Positions 51,462 through 61,079 of a DNA stretch of 64,000 bases are shown piece after piece. A model generated the notes under the pieces. That model worked only from the letters and a program-made list of their open reading frames with translations. It searched no databases and was not told the origin of the DNA. The position numbers and the translations under genes are program-made. Source of the DNA: JBDTSW01 sp963758845 (GTDB lineage: Bacteria; Actinomycetota; Thermoleophilia; Solirubrobacterales; 70-9); assembly GCA_963758845.1 (NCBI GenBank), contig CAVWWX010000002.1, positions 930,001-994,000 on the forward strand. Direction: 5' to 3'. Positions within the stretch are counted from its first letter, which is position 1, and every line of letters starts with the position of its first letter.

Positions 51462-51818
51462 CACGCATGCCAAAGGGGGGCGGCGGCTTCGACATGAACT
51501 CGATGATGAAGCAGCTCCAGCAGGTCCAGACCGACATGGCCGAGGCCCAGGAGAAGCTGAAGGACGAGATCGTCGAGGCCAGCTCCGGCGGCGGGATGGT
51601 GAAGGTGAAGATGAGCGGCGACCTGCGCCTACTGGCCGTCGAGATCGACCCCGACGCTGCCGACCCAGAGGACGTCGAGATGCTCTCCGAGATGGTGATG
51701 GCCGCCGTGAACGAGGCGCTTCGCTCGGCCCAGTCGCTGGCCGCGGAGCGCCTGGGCGGCGGCCTCCGGCCTCGGCGGTGCCGGCGGCATGGGCGGGCTC
51801 GGGCTCCCCGGCCTCTAG
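51458..51818 (+). CDS. ybaB: YbaB/EbfC nucleoid-associated protein, frameshifted near the end
   Basis: About 119 residues: FDMNSMMKQLQQVQTDMAEA then QEKLKDEIVEASSGGGMVKV and LRLLAVEIDPDAADPEDVEM, standard for YbaB, a DNA-binding dimer encoded between dnaX and recR in most bacteria. AAGGAGG precedes the ATG. Near 51762 one extra base breaks the frame; without it the end reads ASGLGGAGGMGGLGLPGL and stops at 51818. As written, dnaX, ybaB and recR run in one frame with no stop. Confidence 0.88.
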
Positions 51819-51835
51819 CCGCGGCCGGGCAGGGC

Positions 51836-52429
51836 ATGTACGCGGGCCCGATCCAGCGGCTGATCACCGAGCTCTCGAAGCTTCCGGGGATCGGCCAGCG
51901 CACCGCGCAGCGCCTTGCCTTCCACGTCCTGCGCGCCTCCGACGACGACGCGCTCGCCCTGGCCGACGCGATCCGCGAGGTAAAGGAGAAGGTAGGCCTG
52001 TGCGAGGTCTGCTTCAACCTCGCCGAGGGCCCGCGCTGCACGATCTGCGAGGACGAGCGCCGCGACCGCGAGCTGATCTGCGTCGTCGAGGAGCCCGCCG
52101 ACGTGATTCCGATCGAGCGCACGCACGAGTTCAAGGGCCTCTACCACGTGCTCGGCGGGGCGCTCTCGCCGATCGACGGCATCGACCCCGAGGACCTGAA
52201 GATCGCCGAGCTGGGCCGCCGGGTCGAGGAGGGGCCTGTCCGCGAGGTGGTGATCGCCACCAACCCCACCACGACGGGCGAGGCGACGGCCCACCACATC
52301 GCCGACCTCCTGCGCGACCGCGTCGAGATCACCCGGCTGGCGAGCGGGCTGCCGGTCGGCGCCGACCTCGAGCACGCCGACGAGGTGACGCTGGGCCGCG
52401 CCTTCTCGGGCCGCCGGGCCGTTGGTTAG
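51836..52429 (+). CDS. recR: Recombination protein RecR
   Basis: A 197-residue RecR: helix-hairpin-helix LSKLPGIGQRTAQRLAFH, zinc finger CEVCFNLAEGPRCTIC, Toprim domain ICVVEEPADVIPIERTHEFKG and the C-terminal Walker-like IATNPTTTGEATA. It acts with RecO in loading RecA at gaps. Intact in this sequence. Follows ybaB in the conserved dnaX-ybaB-recR operon; its stop overlaps the convergent MMPL stop. Confidence 0.96.
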   Translation: MYAGPIQRLITELSKLPGIGQRTAQRLAFHVLRASDDDALALADAIREVKEKVGLCEVCFNLAEGPRCTICEDERRDRELICVVEEPADVIPIERTHEFKGLYHVLGGALSPIDGIDPEDLKIAELGRRVEEGPVREVVIATNPTTTGEATAHHIADLLRDRVEITRLASGLPVGADLEHADEVTLGRAFSGRRAVG

Positions 52430-54527
52430 GCCTCGCTAAGCCCGAAACGCTCGTGCAGGCGCCGGAGTGGGCGGGGCGCCCACCAGTTCCACTTGCCCAG
52501 GAGCTCCATCAGCGAAGGGACCAGCAGCGCGCGCACGATCGTCGCGTCGATCAGGACGGCCAGGGCCGTGCCGAGGCCGACCTCCTTGATGAAGATGACC
52601 TGCGAGGTGACGAAGGCGCCGATCGCGATCGAGAACAGCAGCGCGGCGGCGGTGACGATCCGGCCGGTGCGCTCGAGCCCGATCGCGACGGCCTCGGAGT
52701 CCGAGGCGCCCCCGTCGCGGGCCTCCTTGATGCGCGACAGGAGGAATACGCCGTAGTCGGTCGACAGCCCGAAGGCGACCGCGAACAACAGCAGCGGCTG
52801 CGTCGCCTCCAGGCCGCCCTGGCTGGTGTAGTCCAGGAGTCCCTCGAATCGGCCGTCCTGGAAGATCAGGACCATCAGGCCGAAGACGGCGCTGAGGCCG
52901 AGGAAGTTCATCAGGATCTGCTTCAGCGGCAGGATCACCGAGCCGGTGAAGAGGAACAGCACGACGAACGTCACGGCGGCGACGATCGCCAGCACGACCG
53001 GCAGGTGCTCGACAAGGCTTGACTGGAGGTCCACGTAGTCGGCGGTGAACCCGGTCACCAGCACGTCGCCCTCGACCGCGCGCAGGTTGGCCACCAGGTC
53101 CTGGCTGCCCTCGGTCAGCGGAGCCTCGTCGGAGACCACGTCGATCACGCTCAGGTCGTCCTCGAGCGGACGGGGCTGGCCGACCGCAGCGGCGCCCTGA
53201 AGCTCCGCCGCCTCGGCCGCGACCCGTTTGGCCTCGGCCGGGCCACCTCCGACCGCCAGGACGGCCGGGCTGTCGCGGAACGGCGGGAAGTCGGCGCGAA
53301 GCACGTCGTCGACCTGGTGGGCGGTGGCCGATCTCGGGCAAGACCTGCGCGTCGACCGACGTGAACTCGATCTGGAAGAACGGGATGCCGAGCGCGATCA
53401 GGAAGGCGGCGCTGGCAACCGCGATCCGGCCGGGCACGCGCATCACGGTGCGCGACAGCCGATACCAGAAGCCGCTGGTCATGGGTTTGCTCTCGTCCGC
53501 TCCGCCGGCGCTGGAGGAACTTCGGGGCGAACGCGTTCACCCGCTCCCCCAGCAGGGCCAGGATCGCCGGCAGGACGATGAGGGCGATCGCGGCCGCGAT
53601 CAGCGCCACCATCGAGCCGCCGATCCCCATCGAGTACAGGAAGCGCTGCGGGAACACCATCAGGGCGGCGAGGGCGCCGGCGACCGTCAGCGAGGAGAAC
53701 AGGACGGTGCGCCCGGCGGTCGCCATGGTCCGGCGCAGCGCCTCGTACCCGGGGCCGCTGCGGGCGAACTCCTCGCGGTACCGCGAGACGATGAACAGGC
53801 TGTAGTCGATCGCCAGGCCCAGCCCGAGGCCCGTCACCAGGTTGAGGGCGAAGATCGAGACCGAGGTCACCTCGCTGGCCACGCGGAGCATCAGGAACGT
53901 GCCGACGATCGCCAGCGCGCCGACCAGCAGTGGCAGCGCCGATGCGATCAGGCTGCGGAAGAAGAGGAGCGAGAGCAGGAACAGAAGCGGGAACGCGTAC
54001 AGCTCGGCGGTCCGCAGGTCCTCCTCGACCTGCTCGTTCACCTGCGCCTGCGCCACCGCCGACCCGCCGACGAGCACGTCGTCGTCGGCGGCGAACGTCT
54101 CGACGATGCGCTCGCCGGCCTCCTGCGTCTGGTCGTCGTCGGTGGGCGTCAGGCTGGCGGTGAAGTACGTGGCGTCGTTCTCGCGCGAGACGAAGGCCTT
54201 GGATCCGGTGCTGGCGAAGCTCGTGACCTCGGCGACGTCCTCATCGGCGGCGAGCTCGCGCTCGACCTCCGCGGCCCGCTCGCTGCCCGCGGCGCTTTGG
54301 ACGTCGAGGCCCTGGAGCAGCACGACCACGTCGCCCGGCCGGTAGCCCGCGTCCTCCAGGCGCTCGGTTGCGATCACCGACTCGGTGTCGGGGTCGTCGG
54401 CGCCATACGGATCCAGCCGGTCGGCGACCGAGCCGCCCAGCGCGCCGGCGGCGAGGAAGAACACGACCGCATCCGATCGCGACCAGGCGGCGGCGCCTTG
54501 GACGAAGTGTGCGAGTCGGTCGAACAT
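52426..54527 (-). CDS. MMPL family RND-type transporter, two frameshifts
   Basis: About 700 residues with the duplicated MMPL layout: helix 1, an external domain, six helices (LLFLLSLLFFRSLIASALPL, IDYSLFIVSRYREEF, LVLPAILALLGER), then the second half beginning MTSGFWYRLSRTVMRVPGRI with the same order, ending FGLSTDYGVFLLSRIKEARD and a cytosolic tail. The protein exports lipids or drugs using the proton gradient. One extra base near 53497 and one near 53335 break the frame. Its ATG overlaps the PadR stop (TGATG). Confidence 0.85.
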
Positions 54528-55062
54528 CAGACGAGTTCCTTGGCGGCTTCGGGGTCAGGTCGGCGAGGGTTCGGTCGCACCACGCGACGCACCACTCCTG
54601 CATCTCGATTCCGTAGCGGAGGACTCGTAGCGCGTATCCCTGCGGCTTGCCCGAGTGCCTCGAGCCGCGCGGAACTGCTCCAGCGTCTCGAGGTGCTTGC
54701 GGCGCTTGGCCTCGATGGTCGCGACGGCGGTCTGAGGCGAGGCCGAGGCGAAGAAGAGCTTCAGCAGGCCTTCGTCGCGCATCTCGAACGCCTCCGGCGC
54801 GTCCGCGAGCCACTCGCGCAGGCACCGCCGACCCCTCAGGGGTCAGCGAGTAGACGGTGCGCTGGCGCCCGCCCTGCGGCCGCTCGGCGCCCTCGATCAG
54901 TCCCGCCTCGGCCAGTCGCCTCAGCTCGGGGTAGATCTGCCCGTAGCTCGCGGCCCAGAAGAACCGGGTCGACTCGTCGACGAGGCCCTTGATGTCGTAG
55001 CCGGAATGCGGGCCCCAGGAGAGGAACCCGAGAATCACGTATGCGGTGGGGCTGAGGTTCAT
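54527..55062 (-). CDS. PadR-family transcriptional regulator, three frameshifts
   Basis: A winged-helix regulator of about 178 residues: MNLSPTAYVILGFLSWGPHS, GYDIKGLVDESTRFFWAASY, GQIYPELRRLAEAGLI and the wing QGGRQRTVYSLTPEG are in frame. The C-terminal effector domain continues in other frames (REWLADAPEAFEMRDEGLLK, ASPQTAVATIEAKRR, GYALRVLRYGIEMQEWC, LADLTPEAAKELV). One shift equals an extra base, two a missing base. It presumably represses itself and the coupled MMPL exporter; operator-like inverted repeats overlap its start. Confidence 0.82.
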
Positions 55063-55094
55063 ATCTATCGCGCAGATATATCAGGCGGATAGAT
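55061..55094. promoter_or_regulatory. Putative PadR operator (overlapping inverted repeats)
   Basis: ATATCT at 55061-55066 and AGATAT at 55074-55079 form one perfect inverted repeat; ATCTATC at 55063-55069 and GATAGAT at 55088-55094 form a second, with 18 bases between. Both start at the PadR start codon, the position of autoregulatory operators in this family. This AT-rich patch stands out in GC-rich DNA. Confidence 0.6.
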
Positions 55095-55102
55095 ACACCA
55101 AC

Positions 55103-55118
55103 TGTGATCTGCGTCACA
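55103..55118. promoter_or_regulatory. CRP/FNR-type binding site
   Basis: TGTGATCTGCGTCACA is a perfect match to the CRP-family consensus TGTGA-N6-TCACA. It lies 41 bases upstream of the PadR start. A second site with the same central bases is 322 bases away. Confidence 0.65.
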
Positions 55119-55424
55119 CATATGCCTTGGAAGCTGTTCCCAGAGCTTCCTCAGCCCACGCTAAGCAGAGCGTCCCAATCGCTTCGACAGAGCGCGACGC
55201 CCGGACGGACCCCTAAATCAAACGCCCTAATTTCCGGGTTGGCGGTCGTTTCGCAGCCGATGAGCGCGGTAGCTTCCCGGCCCTGCCAGTCGTAAGCGAG
55301 GGCCGCTCCCGCTGTCGTTCCTGGTTTTCTCCGGTGGGAGCGGCCCCTCCGTTCTGGCCCCGACGAAGTGGGAACGCTGGCGAACAGCGCCCCTGCGTCC
55401 AGGGCCGCGTGGGGGGTTGGTATG
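55119..55424. other. Gene-free leader region between PadR and lysC with a long hairpin
   Basis: No gene. A perfect ten-base inverted repeat, GGCCGCTCCC at 55301-55310 and GGGAGCGGCC at 55336-55345, encloses a 25-base T-rich loop. It could be part of a lysC leader RNA or a terminator, though no T run follows. No riboswitch consensus (lysine L-box) was recognised. Confidence 0.45.
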
Positions 55425-55440
55425 CGTGATCTGCGTCACA
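55425..55440. promoter_or_regulatory. CRP/FNR-type binding site, second copy
   Basis: CGTGATCTGCGTCACA differs from the site at 55103 only in its first base and keeps the same six central bases (TCTGCG). It ends 33 bases before the TATTCT -10 box of lysC, a position suitable for activation or repression of that gene. Confidence 0.6.
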
Positions 55441-55473
55441 GAGCGAGCTCTCCGCGCTGTCTCACCACCTGCG

Positions 55474-55479
55474 TATTCT
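55474..55479 (+). promoter_or_regulatory. -10 box of lysC
   Basis: TATTCT lies 9 bases before the lysC ATG, giving an expected transcription start within three bases of the start codon. No ribosome-binding sequence is present between, consistent with a leaderless message. Confidence 0.5.
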
Positions 55480-55488
55480 CAGACGCCC

Positions 55489-56769
55489 ATGCCAGCCGAC
55501 ACCGTGGTCATGAAGTTCGGCGGGACCTCCGTCGCCTGCGCCAGAGGACATCAAGCGCGCCGCCGGGCGGATCGTCGCCGCGCGCGAGAACGGCATGCGC
55601 GTGGTGGCCGTGCTGTCGGCCCGGGGCGAGACCACCAACGAGCTCGTCGAGATGGCCCAGGAGGTCTCCGACCGGCCCGAGCCCCGCGAGATGGACATGC
55701 TCCTCTCGGTCGGCGAGCGGATCTCCTGCGCACTGTGCGCGATGGCGATCCACGACCTGGGCCACCAGGCGATCTCGCTGACCGGCTCGCAGGCGGGCAT
55801 CGTCACCGACAGCCTCGCACACCAAGGCGCGCATCCTCGACGTCCGCGCCGACCGTATTCGCGAGGCCCTCGAAGAGGATCGGATCGTTCTGGTGGCCGG
55901 CTTCCAGGGGGTCTCGGGCTCGAGCCGCGACGTGACCACGCTGGGCCGTGGCGGCTCGGACACGACGGCCGTGGCGATCGCCGCGGCCCTCGGGCGCCAC
56001 CGTCTGCGAGATCTACACGGACGTGGCCGGCGTCTTCACCGCCGACCCCCGGATCGTGCCGGGCGCCCGCAAGCTGGCGATGGTCTCGTTCGAGGAGATG
56101 CTGGAGATGGCCGCGTCCGGCGCGAAGGTGCTGCAGCTGCGCTCGGTCGAGTACGCGCGAAACCACGACGTGCGGATGCATTGCCGTAGCTCGTTCGAGG
56201 ACGGCGCCGGTACCCTCGTCGTTGCAGAGGACGAGACGATGGAACGCCCCCTAGTCACAGCCGTCGCCCACTCCACCGAGGAGTCGCGGGTGACCATCTC
56301 AGGCCTTCGCGACGAGCCCGGCGTAGCCGGGCGGATCTTCGGCGCGCTCGCCGATGCGAACGTGAACGTGGACATGATCATCCAGAACGAGCCCGTCGCC
56401 GCCGACCGCGGCGCCGACCTCTCGTTCACCGTCGGGCGCGACGACCTCCCGATGGCGCTCGAGACGATCTCGGCCCTCGACGTCGGCGACGACATCTCGA
56501 CCGACGATGCGATCGGCAAGGTCTCGATCGTCGGCGCCGGAATGCGCAGCCACCCCGGCGTCGCCGCGAAGGTGTTCCAGGTGCTGGGGGAGAACTCCAT
56601 CAACATCGAGATGATCTCCACGTCGCCGATCAAGATCTCGTGCGTGATCTCGGCCGAGCGCGTGCCCGATGCGGTGCGCGCGCTACACGAGGCCTTCGAG
56701 CTGGGCCCGGACGCCGTCCGCAAGGAGGATCCGACCGGCACCGAGCACCGTCCCAAGGTGGCGCCTTGA
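55489..56769 (+). CDS. lysC: Aspartate kinase, three frameshifts
   Basis: First enzyme of the aspartate pathway (Lys, Thr, Met, DAP). VVMKFGGTSVA starts the kinase domain, then across frames AAGRIVAARENGMRVVAVLS, ARILDVRADRIREALEEDRI, TLGRGGSDTTAVAIAAALGA and IYTDVAGVFTADPRIVP; two ACT domains follow (VTISGLRDEPGVAGRIF, VSIVGAGMRSHPGVAAKVF), the lysine/threonine feedback sites. Single surplus bases near 55535, 55815 and 55993 break the frame. It overlaps asd by TTGA and is probably the only gene for an essential step, so error is likely. Confidence 0.92.
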
Positions 56770-57827
56770 GCGCGGGAGGCTACCGCGTTGGCATCCTTGG
56801 CGCGACCGGCGCCGTCGGCTCGACGATCCTCGAGGTCCTTGCCGAGCGCGACTTCCCGGTGTCGGAGCTGGTCCCGCTGGCCTCTGCCCGCTCGGCCGGC
56901 AAGCGCGTTCGCTTCGGCGCCGACGAGGTCGAGGTCCGCGTGCTCGACTCCGAGTCGATCCAGGGCCTCGACATCGTGCTCTCCTCGGCGGGCGGAGCGG
57001 TCAGCTCCGAGTGGGCCCCGCGGATCATCGAAGCCGGCGCGGTCGTCGTCGACAACACCTCCTTCTTCCGCATGCACGAGAACGTCCCGCTGGTGATCCC
57101 CGAGGTGAACCCCGACGCGGCGGCCGAGCACCAGGGCCTGGTCGCGAACCCGAACTGCACCACGATGCAGATGGTCGTCGCCCTGGCGCCGATCCACCGG
57201 GCGGTGGGGATCAAGCGGCTGGTGGTCTCGACCTATCAGTCGGTTTCGGGCACCGGGCGCAACGCCATCGAGGAGCTGAAGGCGCAGTCGCGCGCGGTCC
57301 TCGACGGCGACGAGCCGACCGCCGAGGTCTTCCCCCACCAGGTCGCCTTCAACGTCGTCCCGCAGGTCGAGGCCTTCACGGACGGCGACGACTACACCAC
57401 CGAGGAGCGCAAGGTCATGGCCGAGACGCGCAAGATCCTGGGCGTCTCCGAGGACGAGCTTCGGATCTCGGCCACCTGCGTCAGGGTCCCCGTTGTCACC
57501 GGCCATTCGGAGTCCGTGAACGTCCAGACGTCCGGGCCGCTCTCGCCCGAGGAGTGCCGCGAGCTGCTCTCCGAGGCGCCCGGCGTCGTCGTCATGGATG
57601 CGCCGGGCGAGGGCGTCTACCCGCTGGCGATCGACGCGGCGGGGCGCGACGAGGTACTGGTCGGCCGGATCCGCCGCGACCCCTCGCACGAGCGCGCCCT
57701 CAACCTCTGGATCGTCGGCGACAACCTCCGAAAGGGGGCGGCCACGAACGCCGTGCAGGTCGCCGAGCTCCTGCACGAGCGCGATCTCGTGCGAGTCCCC
57801 GAGGCCGCCGCCGCGCTCGCCGGCTGA
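56766..57827 (+). CDS. asd: Aspartate-semialdehyde dehydrogenase
   Basis: A 353-residue enzyme reducing aspartyl phosphate to the semialdehyde with NADPH. NADP motif GILGATGAVGSTILEVLAER, the active-site cysteine in NPNCTTMQMV near residue 131, YQSVSGTGRNAIEEL, and the catalytic histidine region VRVPVVTGHSESV. TTG start overlapping the lysC stop, so it is translationally coupled. Frame intact. Length normal for the family. Confidence 0.96.
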   Translation: MSAGGYRVGILGATGAVGSTILEVLAERDFPVSELVPLASARSAGKRVRFGADEVEVRVLDSESIQGLDIVLSSAGGAVSSEWAPRIIEAGAVVVDNTSFFRMHENVPLVIPEVNPDAAAEHQGLVANPNCTTMQMVVALAPIHRAVGIKRLVVSTYQSVSGTGRNAIEELKAQSRAVLDGDEPTAEVFPHQVAFNVVPQVEAFTDGDDYTTEERKVMAETRKILGVSEDELRISATCVRVPVVTGHSESVNVQTSGPLSPEECRELLSEAPGVVVMDAPGEGVYPLAIDAAGRDEVLVGRIRRDPSHERALNLWIVGDNLRKGAATNAVQVAELLHERDLVRVPEAAAALAG

Positions 57828-57910
57828 CGCCGCGGCGCCCGCTCGCTGAAGCCTGAGGTAGTCGATGGGCTACCCAGGGCTTCAACGAACGTGATCTACG
57901 ATCCGCCGCC

Positions 57911-60209
57911 GTGATCGGCGCCTACGCATCGCTCGCGGTCATCGTCGCGGCGTCGGTCGTGGTGGGGCTGGCCGTCCTCTCGCTCGCGGGACGGCGCGAG
58001 CCCTCGTGGTTCGCGGCCCCGGCCGGCCTGGCGCTGCTGCTTGCGACGGCAGGGATCGCGACCGGTCTCGCCGACGGCGCGACTCCAGTGGCCGTGGCGC
58101 TGGCCGGCGTGACGGTGGCCTCCTGCGCCGTGCTGCTCCTTCGACGCCCGCGGGGGCTGGGTGGCTTCCTTGCCGCCGGCATGCCCGCTGCCGCCCTGAC
58201 GGCGCTCGTCGCCTCGCTCCCCTTCATCGCGGCGGGCCGGGTCGGGCATCCTCGGTGTGGGCCTCGTGAACGACGACATGGCGTCCCACCTCTTGATGGC
58301 GTCGTGGATCGACGAGGGGTTCAAGCCCGAGCCGGTCCTGATCGACCAGGGCTATCCGCTTGGCCCCCACGCGCTGGTGGCCGGCCTCGCCGACCTCCTT
58401 GGCACCGGCCTGATCGAAGCCTTCGCCGGGCTGACGCTCGCTATCGGAGTGCTGACCGCGCTGCTCGCCTTCGGCGCGCTCGAGCGGCTGAGCTTCGGAT
58501 GGCGCACGCTGGCCGCCGCGGCGACCGCGCTCCCGTACCTGATCGCCGCCTACCTGGCCCAGGAGGCGTTCAAGGAGCCGATCATGGCCCTGTTCCTGCT
58601 GGCCTTCGCGCTGTGGCTGCCGCGCGTGGAGCGCGCGCGCGACGGGGCCGTGCTGGGCCTGCTGGCCGGCGGCACGATCTACGTCTACAGCTTCCCCGGG
58701 CTAGCGTGGCTCGCCGGTACGGCGCTGGCCTGGGGCGCCGTCGAGCTGATCCGAAGCCGTACGACGCGGCGCAACCTCGCTCGCATCGCGAGGGCGGCCG
58801 CCGGCCCCGTCGCGGTGGCCGTGGCCGTCGTCCTGGTCCTGGTCGTGACCGACCTCGACCGCCTCCGCGAGTTCGCCGACTTCCGCGCCCTCGACCCCGA
58901 CCGGGCCAACGATGGCGGCCTGGGCAACCTCCCGGGTCAGATCTCGCCGCTCGAAGCCCTGGGGCTCTGGCCCACCAGCGAGTTCCGCCTGAGCGCCGCC
59001 GCCAGCAGCCTCCCCGCGCTCGTCTTCTACGCGGGCGCCCTTCTGGCATTCACCGCGCTCGCCCTCGGCACCCCCCGCTGGATCCGCGCCAACGGCTGGT
59101 CAGTCCCCGCCGCCCTTGGCGCCGCGATCGTGATCTACGTCGGAGCCCGCGGCTACGGCACCGTCTACACGTCCGCCAAGGCCCTGGCGGTCGCCGCTCC
59201 CCTCATCACCCTGATGGCACTCGGCGGACTTCTGGCAGCGACGCGCAGGGGGGCCTACACGCTGATCGCCGCCGTATTCCTACTTGGGGCCGCCCTCTCG
59301 AGTTTCTTGATCCTGCGGCAGGCGCCGGTTGGGCCCGAGGACCACATGGAGGAGTTGGCGGAGATCCGGTCGGAGGTCCAAGGTGAGTCGCTGCTGTTCC
59401 TGGGCCGGGACAACTTCGTCCTGTACTCGCTGCGCGGGTCGAAGCCGTTCACCCACGTGCGGAACTTCTATGACCCGTACTTCGTGAAGCCCAACTTCGA
59501 GCTCGAGCAGGTGGCCTCGAAGTTCGACTTCGACTCGGTCGAGGCCGAGAAGCTCGCGCGGTTCCCCTACGTGCTGACGACGCGGGCGGCCTATGCCAGC
59601 GGGCCGCCGAGCTCGTATGAGCCCGTCGTGGAGACCGATTCCTATGTGCTGTGGCGCGCTTCGGGAAACGTCAGGAGCCGCGAGCCTGCCGAGACGGGGC
59701 CGGAGCCCACCGGGCCGCTGCGTTGCCGGGCGGACCAGCCGTTCTCGGGCGGGGTGGCCGCCCCGGAGCACACGGTTCGGGGGGAGGTGACCGACTGGTC
59801 GCCCCAGGCGACGATCGAGAACGGCGCCACCGCGACGATCGAGCTGGAGCTGCCGGCCGGGGACTGGCACCTGTCGCTCCAGTACGACGCGACGAGGCCG
59901 CTGTCGCTGTCGGCGCCCGGGTTCCAGGCCGAGCTGCCGGGCAACCTCGACTATCGCGGGACGGCGCCGTTCTGGCCGGCCGGGAGACTCGCCCTCGACG
60001 AGAGGACGACGGTGACCCTGGCGGCTGCGGTGGAGGAGCCACCCTTCGCGGGACGGATCCTGGGCGCCGACTCGGTGGCCCACCTGGGGGCGATCGCTGC
60101 CACGAGCGCCGAGGGCGGCTACGTCCGCGACGCGGAAGCTCCGTATCCGGGCGCCGGGCAGAACCGCGGGCTCGTGCGCTGCGGGCGGGAAGCCGATTGG
60201 ACCTCGTGA
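57911..60209 (+). CDS. Multi-spanning membrane protein (GT-C-like), one frameshift
   Basis: About 766 residues with some twelve hydrophobic helices in the first 480, then an extracytoplasmic C-terminal domain. Soon after the second block of helices, NDDMASHLLMASWIDEGFKP resembles the catalytic external loop (acidic pair) of GT-C glycosyltransferases, followed by QGYPLGPHALVAGLA. The C-terminal part (RCRADQPFSGGV... LELPAGDWHLSLQYD) looks like a carbohydrate-binding beta-sandwich. One extra base near 58245 breaks the frame between the early helices and this loop. GTG start 8 bases after TACGAT. Function inferred only by layout. Confidence 0.75.
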
Positions 60210-61072
60210 GCCGGTCCAGGCTCGGCTGGGGCCTTCGCGAGGGCGATGTCCTGGTCCCCGGCCGCACGGTGCTCGCCGAACTCGGAGGCGGCAAGCGCTT
60301 CGAGGTGCTGCTGGTCGCCGACGACGAGCTTGGTGGCCCCGCGGTGGCGAAGATCCTGCGGCCCGACCGCCTTGACGACCGCTCGCTGCGGGCGCTCCAG
60401 CGGGAGGCCGAGTTGCTTGCACGGCTCTCGCACCCGAGCGTGGTCAAGGCCCTCGACGCGGTCCTCGACGGCCCGCGACCGCACCTCCTACTGGAACACA
60501 TCGAGGGCCCGTCGCTGCGCGCACTCTCGCGCGAGGACGGCCCGATGGACCCGGGCCGGGTTGCGGCGATCGCGCGGCCCCTGGCCGAGGCGCTCGCGCA
60601 CGTCGAGGATCGCGGGGTGGCCCACCTGGACGTGAAGCCCAGCAACGTCGTGGTCGCCGATCCGCCCCGGCTGCTCGACCTCAGCGTCGCGCGCTCGCTC
60701 GACCGGGTCGAGCGCGTGCGCGGGGTCGTCGGCACCGACGCCTACCTCGCCCCCGAGCAGACCGGGGTGAAGGGGTGGCGGGGGCGCGTCTCCTCGCCCG
60801 CCGACGTGTGGGGCCTGGGCGCGACGCTTCACCGCTGCCTGGCCGGACGGCGGCCGTTCCCGCGATCCCGCGCCGCCCGCGACAGCGAGGACGCCAACGT
60901 CAGGTTCCCCCAGCTCACCACCGCGCCGGCAGCGTTGCCCGCCGGCGTGCCGGCGGAGCTCGCCGACCTGATCGCGCGGATGCTGCGCCGCGAACCGGCG
61001 GAGCGGCCCGGCGCCGCACAGGTGGTCGCGGAGCTGGAGGCGCTGGCCGCAGCGCCGAAGGCTCCCGTATAA
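60206..61072 (+). CDS. Serine/threonine protein kinase (soluble, short)
   Basis: A 288-residue Hanks-type kinase without membrane segment or sensor. ATP-site lysine in AVAKILRPD, helix C glutamate in LQREAELLARLSHP, catalytic loop HLDVKPSNVVV (aspartate present), and LLDLSVARSL where the DFG motif is expected (D kept, FG replaced by LS). Activation segment GVVGTDAYLAPEQ and DVWGLGATLHRCL are normal. Its GTG overlaps the stop of the membrane protein by four bases, so the two work together. Confidence 0.88.
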   Translation: MSRSRLGWGLREGDVLVPGRTVLAELGGGKRFEVLLVADDELGGPAVAKILRPDRLDDRSLRALQREAELLARLSHPSVVKALDAVLDGPRPHLLLEHIEGPSLRALSREDGPMDPGRVAAIARPLAEALAHVEDRGVAHLDVKPSNVVVADPPRLLDLSVARSLDRVERVRGVVGTDAYLAPEQTGVKGWRGRVSSPADVWGLGATLHRCLAGRRPFPRSRAARDSEDANVRFPQLTTAPAALPAGVPAELADLIARMLRREPAERPGAAQVVAELEALAAAPKAPV

Positions 61073-61079
61073 GGACTCG

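Noticed and set aside
55119..55488. Lysine riboswitch ahead of lysC
   Set aside because: I could not find the conserved L-box core in this stretch; only one long hairpin and the CRP-type site are supported.
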